From an uncultured Lachnospiraceae bacterium (GTDB lineage: Bacteria > Bacillota > Clostridia > Lachnospirales > Anaerotignaceae), in assembly GCA_944381395.1 (NCBI GenBank), contig CALWKY010000034.1:1-64000 (forward strand): DNA of 64,000 nt, in the 5' to 3' direction. This document shows positions 62,100-64,000 of the stretch, piece by piece. Under the pieces are notes generated by a model. That model was given only the letters and a program-made list of their open reading frames with translations, did no database searches and was not told the DNA's origin. A program made the position numbers and the translations under genes. Within the stretch, counting starts at the first letter, position 1, and each line of letters opens with the position of its first letter.

Positions 62100-63626
62100 A
62101 TGTTAATTGGCTGTGTGGTTGGCTTAATTCTGGGCGTTGGATGTGGTATCTATTACCGTAAAAAAGTAGCTGAAGCAAAGGTTGGCGTTGCGGAAGAACG
62201 CGCAAACAAAATTGTGGATGATGCAATAAAAAATGCCGAAGCAAAAAAGAAAGAAATTCTTTTAGAAGCAAAAGAAGAAAGCATTCGCACGAAAAATGAC
62301 TTGGAAAAGGAAGTTCGTGAAAGAAGAAATGAACTGCAAAGAAACGAACGGCGTTTATTCCAAAAAGAAGAAACACTGGATCGGAAGGCTGAGTCTTATG
62401 AGAGAAAAGAAGAACAGCTGAGCAAAAAAATGGAGGAATTGGAAAAACAAAAAGAGGAAACCAAAGAACTCCGAGAAAAACAACTGCAGGAATTGGAACG
62501 AATTTCCGGTTTAACTACCGAAGACGCAAAGAATTATATTCTTTCTATGGTAGAAAACGATGTAAAACATGAAGCAACACTGATGATCAAGGAAGTAGAG
62601 AGCAAAGCGAAAGCAGAAGCGGATAAGCGTTCCAGAGAAATCGTGGCAAACGCAATCCAGCGCTGCGCAGTTGACCATGTGGCAGAAACCACTGTTTCTG
62701 TCGTACAACTTCCCAACGATGAAATGAAGGGGCGTATTATCGGTCGTGAAGGTCGTAATATCCGTGCTTTGGAAACTTTGACCGGTATTGATCTGATTAT
62801 CGATGATACACCAGAGGCAGTTATCTTGTCCGGTTTTGATCCTATTCGTAGAGAGATTGCGAGAATCGCTCTGGAAAAATTGATTATCGATGGACGTGTA
62901 CATCCTTCTCGTATCGAGGAAATGGTAGAAAAAGCGAAAAAAGAAGTGGAAACTACCATTAAAGAAGAAGGTGAGGCAGCTACATTTGAAACCGGTGTAA
63001 ATGGACTTCATCCCGAGCTGGTTCGTTTGCTTGGTAAATTAAAATATCGGACAAGTTACGGACAGAATGTATTAAAGCATTCTATTGAAGTTTCTCACTT
63101 AGCAGGACTGATGGCAGCTGAGCTGGGTGTTGATGTTAATTTAGCAAAGCGTGCTGGTCTATTACATGATATTGGTAAAAGCGTCGATCATGAAATGGAA
63201 GGTTCTCACGTAAGCATTGGTGTCGGCTTATTAAAGCGCTATAAAGAGTCTGCTCTCATTATTAACGCTGTAGAAGCACACCATGGTGATGTAGAGCCTA
63301 ACAGTATTGTAGCTGTTTTGGTACAGGCAGCAGATGCAATTTCTGCAGCAAGACCTGGCGCAAGAAGAGAAACTTTGGAATCTTATATTAAACGCTTAGA
63401 AAAACTGGAGGAAATTGCGGACAGTTTCAAAGGCGTTGAAAAATCTTTTGCAATCCAAGCAGGTCGTGAATTACGTATCATCGTAGTTCCTGAAGATGTC
63501 GACGATGAGGGTATGACACTGCTGGCAAGAGATATTGCGAAAAAGATCGAAGAAGAACTGGAATATCCCGGTCAGATTAAAGTTAGCCTGATCCGTGAAA
63601 CCAGAGCGGTAGACTACGCAAAATAA
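62100..63626 (+). CDS. rny: Ribonuclease Y
   Basis: Membrane-anchored endoribonuclease that starts decay of most mRNAs in Firmicutes. About 508 residues: an N-terminal TM ([18 protein letters not shown]), a long coiled coil (about 25-190), a KH domain ([21 protein letters not shown]), and the HD domain with [15 protein letters not shown] and [10 protein letters not shown]. The start is puzzling: GGGGAGGTG ends 6-7 nt before an in-frame ATA (62091), while ATG 62100 is about 15 nt away and the in-frame ATG 62067 lies before the SD. I list 62100 as the conservative choice. The RicA homologue is at 26818. Confidence 0.95.
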   Translation: MLIGCVVGLILGVGCGIYYRKKVAEAKVGVAEERANKIVDDAIKNAEAKKKEILLEAKEESIRTKNDLEKEVRERRNELQRNERRLFQKEETLDRKAESYERKEEQLSKKMEELEKQKEETKELREKQLQELERISGLTTEDAKNYILSMVENDVKHEATLMIKEVESKAKAEADKRSREIVANAIQRCAVDHVAETTVSVVQLPNDEMKGRIIGREGRNIRALETLTGIDLIIDDTPEAVILSGFDPIRREIARIALEKLIIDGRVHPSRIEEMVEKAKKEVETTIKEEGEAATFETGVNGLHPELVRLLGKLKYRTSYGQNVLKHSIEVSHLAGLMAAELGVDVNLAKRAGLLHDIGKSVDHEMEGSHVSIGVGLLKRYKESALIINAVEAHHGDVEPNSIVAVLVQAADAISAARPGARRETLESYIKRLEKLEEIADSFKGVEKSFAIQAGRELRIIVVPEDVDDEGMTLLARDIAKKIEEELEYPGQIKVSLIRETRAVDYAK

Positions 63627-63632
63627 ATCATA

Positions 63633-63667
63633 AACGGTAAAACCATTTTGGTTTTACCGTTTTTTAT
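63633..63667 (+). terminator. Terminator after rny
   Basis: AACGGTAAAACCA (63633-63645) pairs with its complement around a 3-nt loop, then a T-run. Confidence 0.92.
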
Positions 63668-63727
63668 GTTGTGTTATATGATTGTAAAGAAAATTTTTCC
63701 AGAAACGATCCTCTTTTTATTCAGCTA

Positions 63728-63756
63728 TTGATTCTCTTTCATTTTTCCGCTATGAT
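63728..63756 (+). promoter_or_regulatory. Promoter upstream of ZIP-family gene
   Basis: TTGATT (63728-63733), 17 bp, TATGAT (63751-63756), about 110 bp before the start codon. No recognisable Zur box was seen. Confidence 0.5.
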
Positions 63757-63863
63757 AAAAAAGAATTTCATTGCGTCATAATAAAAGCAATCAGACTCAA
63801 TTTTCTATATAAAAGAAAAGTACATAGTTATTCTGCTAATAAAAATAAAAAAGAGGTGAAGCT

Positions 63864-64000
63864 ATGCAAACAGTAATGATAGGTGTTATAATTCCCTTTC
63901 TTGGTACAACGTTGGGTGCAGCATTAGTTTTTTTCTTAAAAGATAAATTGCATCCTTTGGTAGAAAAATCATTTCTTGGCTTCGCAGCTGGTGTTATGAT
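63864..64000 (+). CDS. ZIP-family metal transporter (3' end outside window)
   Basis: Only the first 45 codons are present: a hydrophobic helix (VMIGVIIPFLGTTLGAALVF), a short basic loop (LKDKLHP), then LGFAAGVM, the start of the second helix as in ZupT/GufA-type zinc importers. AAGAGGTGAAG is a strong SD before ATG 63864. Family call rests on this short stretch. Confidence 0.75.
   Translation, partial: MQTVMIGVIIPFLGTTLGAALVFFLKDKLHPLVEKSFLGFAAGVM

Noticed and set aside
62511-63011. Long antisense ORFs opposite rny, clpB, mutS and others
   Set aside because: Shadow frames of strongly conserved genes, without SDs or family similarity.
1-64000. tRNA, rRNA, CRISPR arrays, IS elements, prophage or attachment sites
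   Set aside because: None seen: no CCA-ended cloverleaf candidates, no regularly spaced repeats, no transposase or integrase motifs in any reading frame I examined.

Overview
The window is a gene-dense chromosomal segment (about 40% G+C by eye) of an anaerobic, endospore-forming Firmicute, most likely class Clostridia, Lachnospiraceae-like. The evidence is a complete spoVAA-spoVAE operon behind a textbook sigma-G promoter, a SpoVB flippase, a SpoIID-type lytic transglycosylase, the miaB-ricA-mutS-mutL-miaA order also known in Bacillus, RNase Y, a CIRCE-controlled clpB, and strong purine-rich Shine-Dalgarno sites throughout. The species assignment is inference. I see no rRNA, tRNA, CRISPR array, insertion sequence or prophage; this is mostly core genome.

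Layout. 1-6113: the 3' part of pheT, a secreted SpoIID/LytB-domain protein, and an MBOAT/SGNH pair for polysaccharide O-acylation. 6143-8609: queA and rarA. 8651-11599: the sigma-G promoter and spoVA operon. 11700-15391: an HD hydrolase, a fused shikimate dehydrogenase/shikimate kinase on the minus strand, and a secreted glycoside-hydrolase-like protein. 15445-19617: CIRCE-clpB and an SPFH protein with zinc ribbons. 19754-24947: an EamA exporter, a Na/Pi cotransporter, glycerate kinase and a ProX-type deacylase. 24982-35097: miaB with a long leader, ricA, mutS, mutL, miaA, a methionine gamma-lyase-like protein and a membrane protein. 35087-39445: a D,D-carboxypeptidase, spoVB, a probable small RNA and a thioredoxin-reductase-like flavoprotein. 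39501-47871: a complete ten-gene histidine operon (hisZGDCBHAF-IE-K). 47896-56193: a second D,D-carboxypeptidase, comEA-like, a two-component system with a GerMN partner, comEC and holA. 56297-64000: a TlpA-like lipoprotein, a second two-component system, a small membrane protein, RNase E/G, RNase Y and the start of a ZIP transporter.

How genes work together. The his operon carries all steps from PRPP/ATP to histidine, with a short HisG plus HisZ and a PHP-type phosphatase. MiaA and MiaB act in sequence on the same tRNA base, and MutS/MutL form the mismatch repair pair. RicA (a partner of RNase Y in Bacillus) and RNase Y itself both lie in the window. The SpoVA proteins, SpoVB and the carboxypeptidases fit spore cortex and germination biology.

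Most unusual signals are non-coding. (1) A free-standing promoter-RNA-terminator unit at 38306-38526 has a C-rich, SD-complementary loop and a dyad in its promoter. (2) A roughly 120-140 bp element occurs twice, downstream of nptA and of a histidine kinase gene, with a conserved core and a hairpin whose arms covary. (3) miaB has a leader of about 370 nt with nested stems. (4) There is a possible minus-strand small RNA near 24219-24359. Among proteins, the thioredoxin-reductase-like enzyme has no recognisable NADPH motif, and rny has a strong SD placed before an ATA codon.
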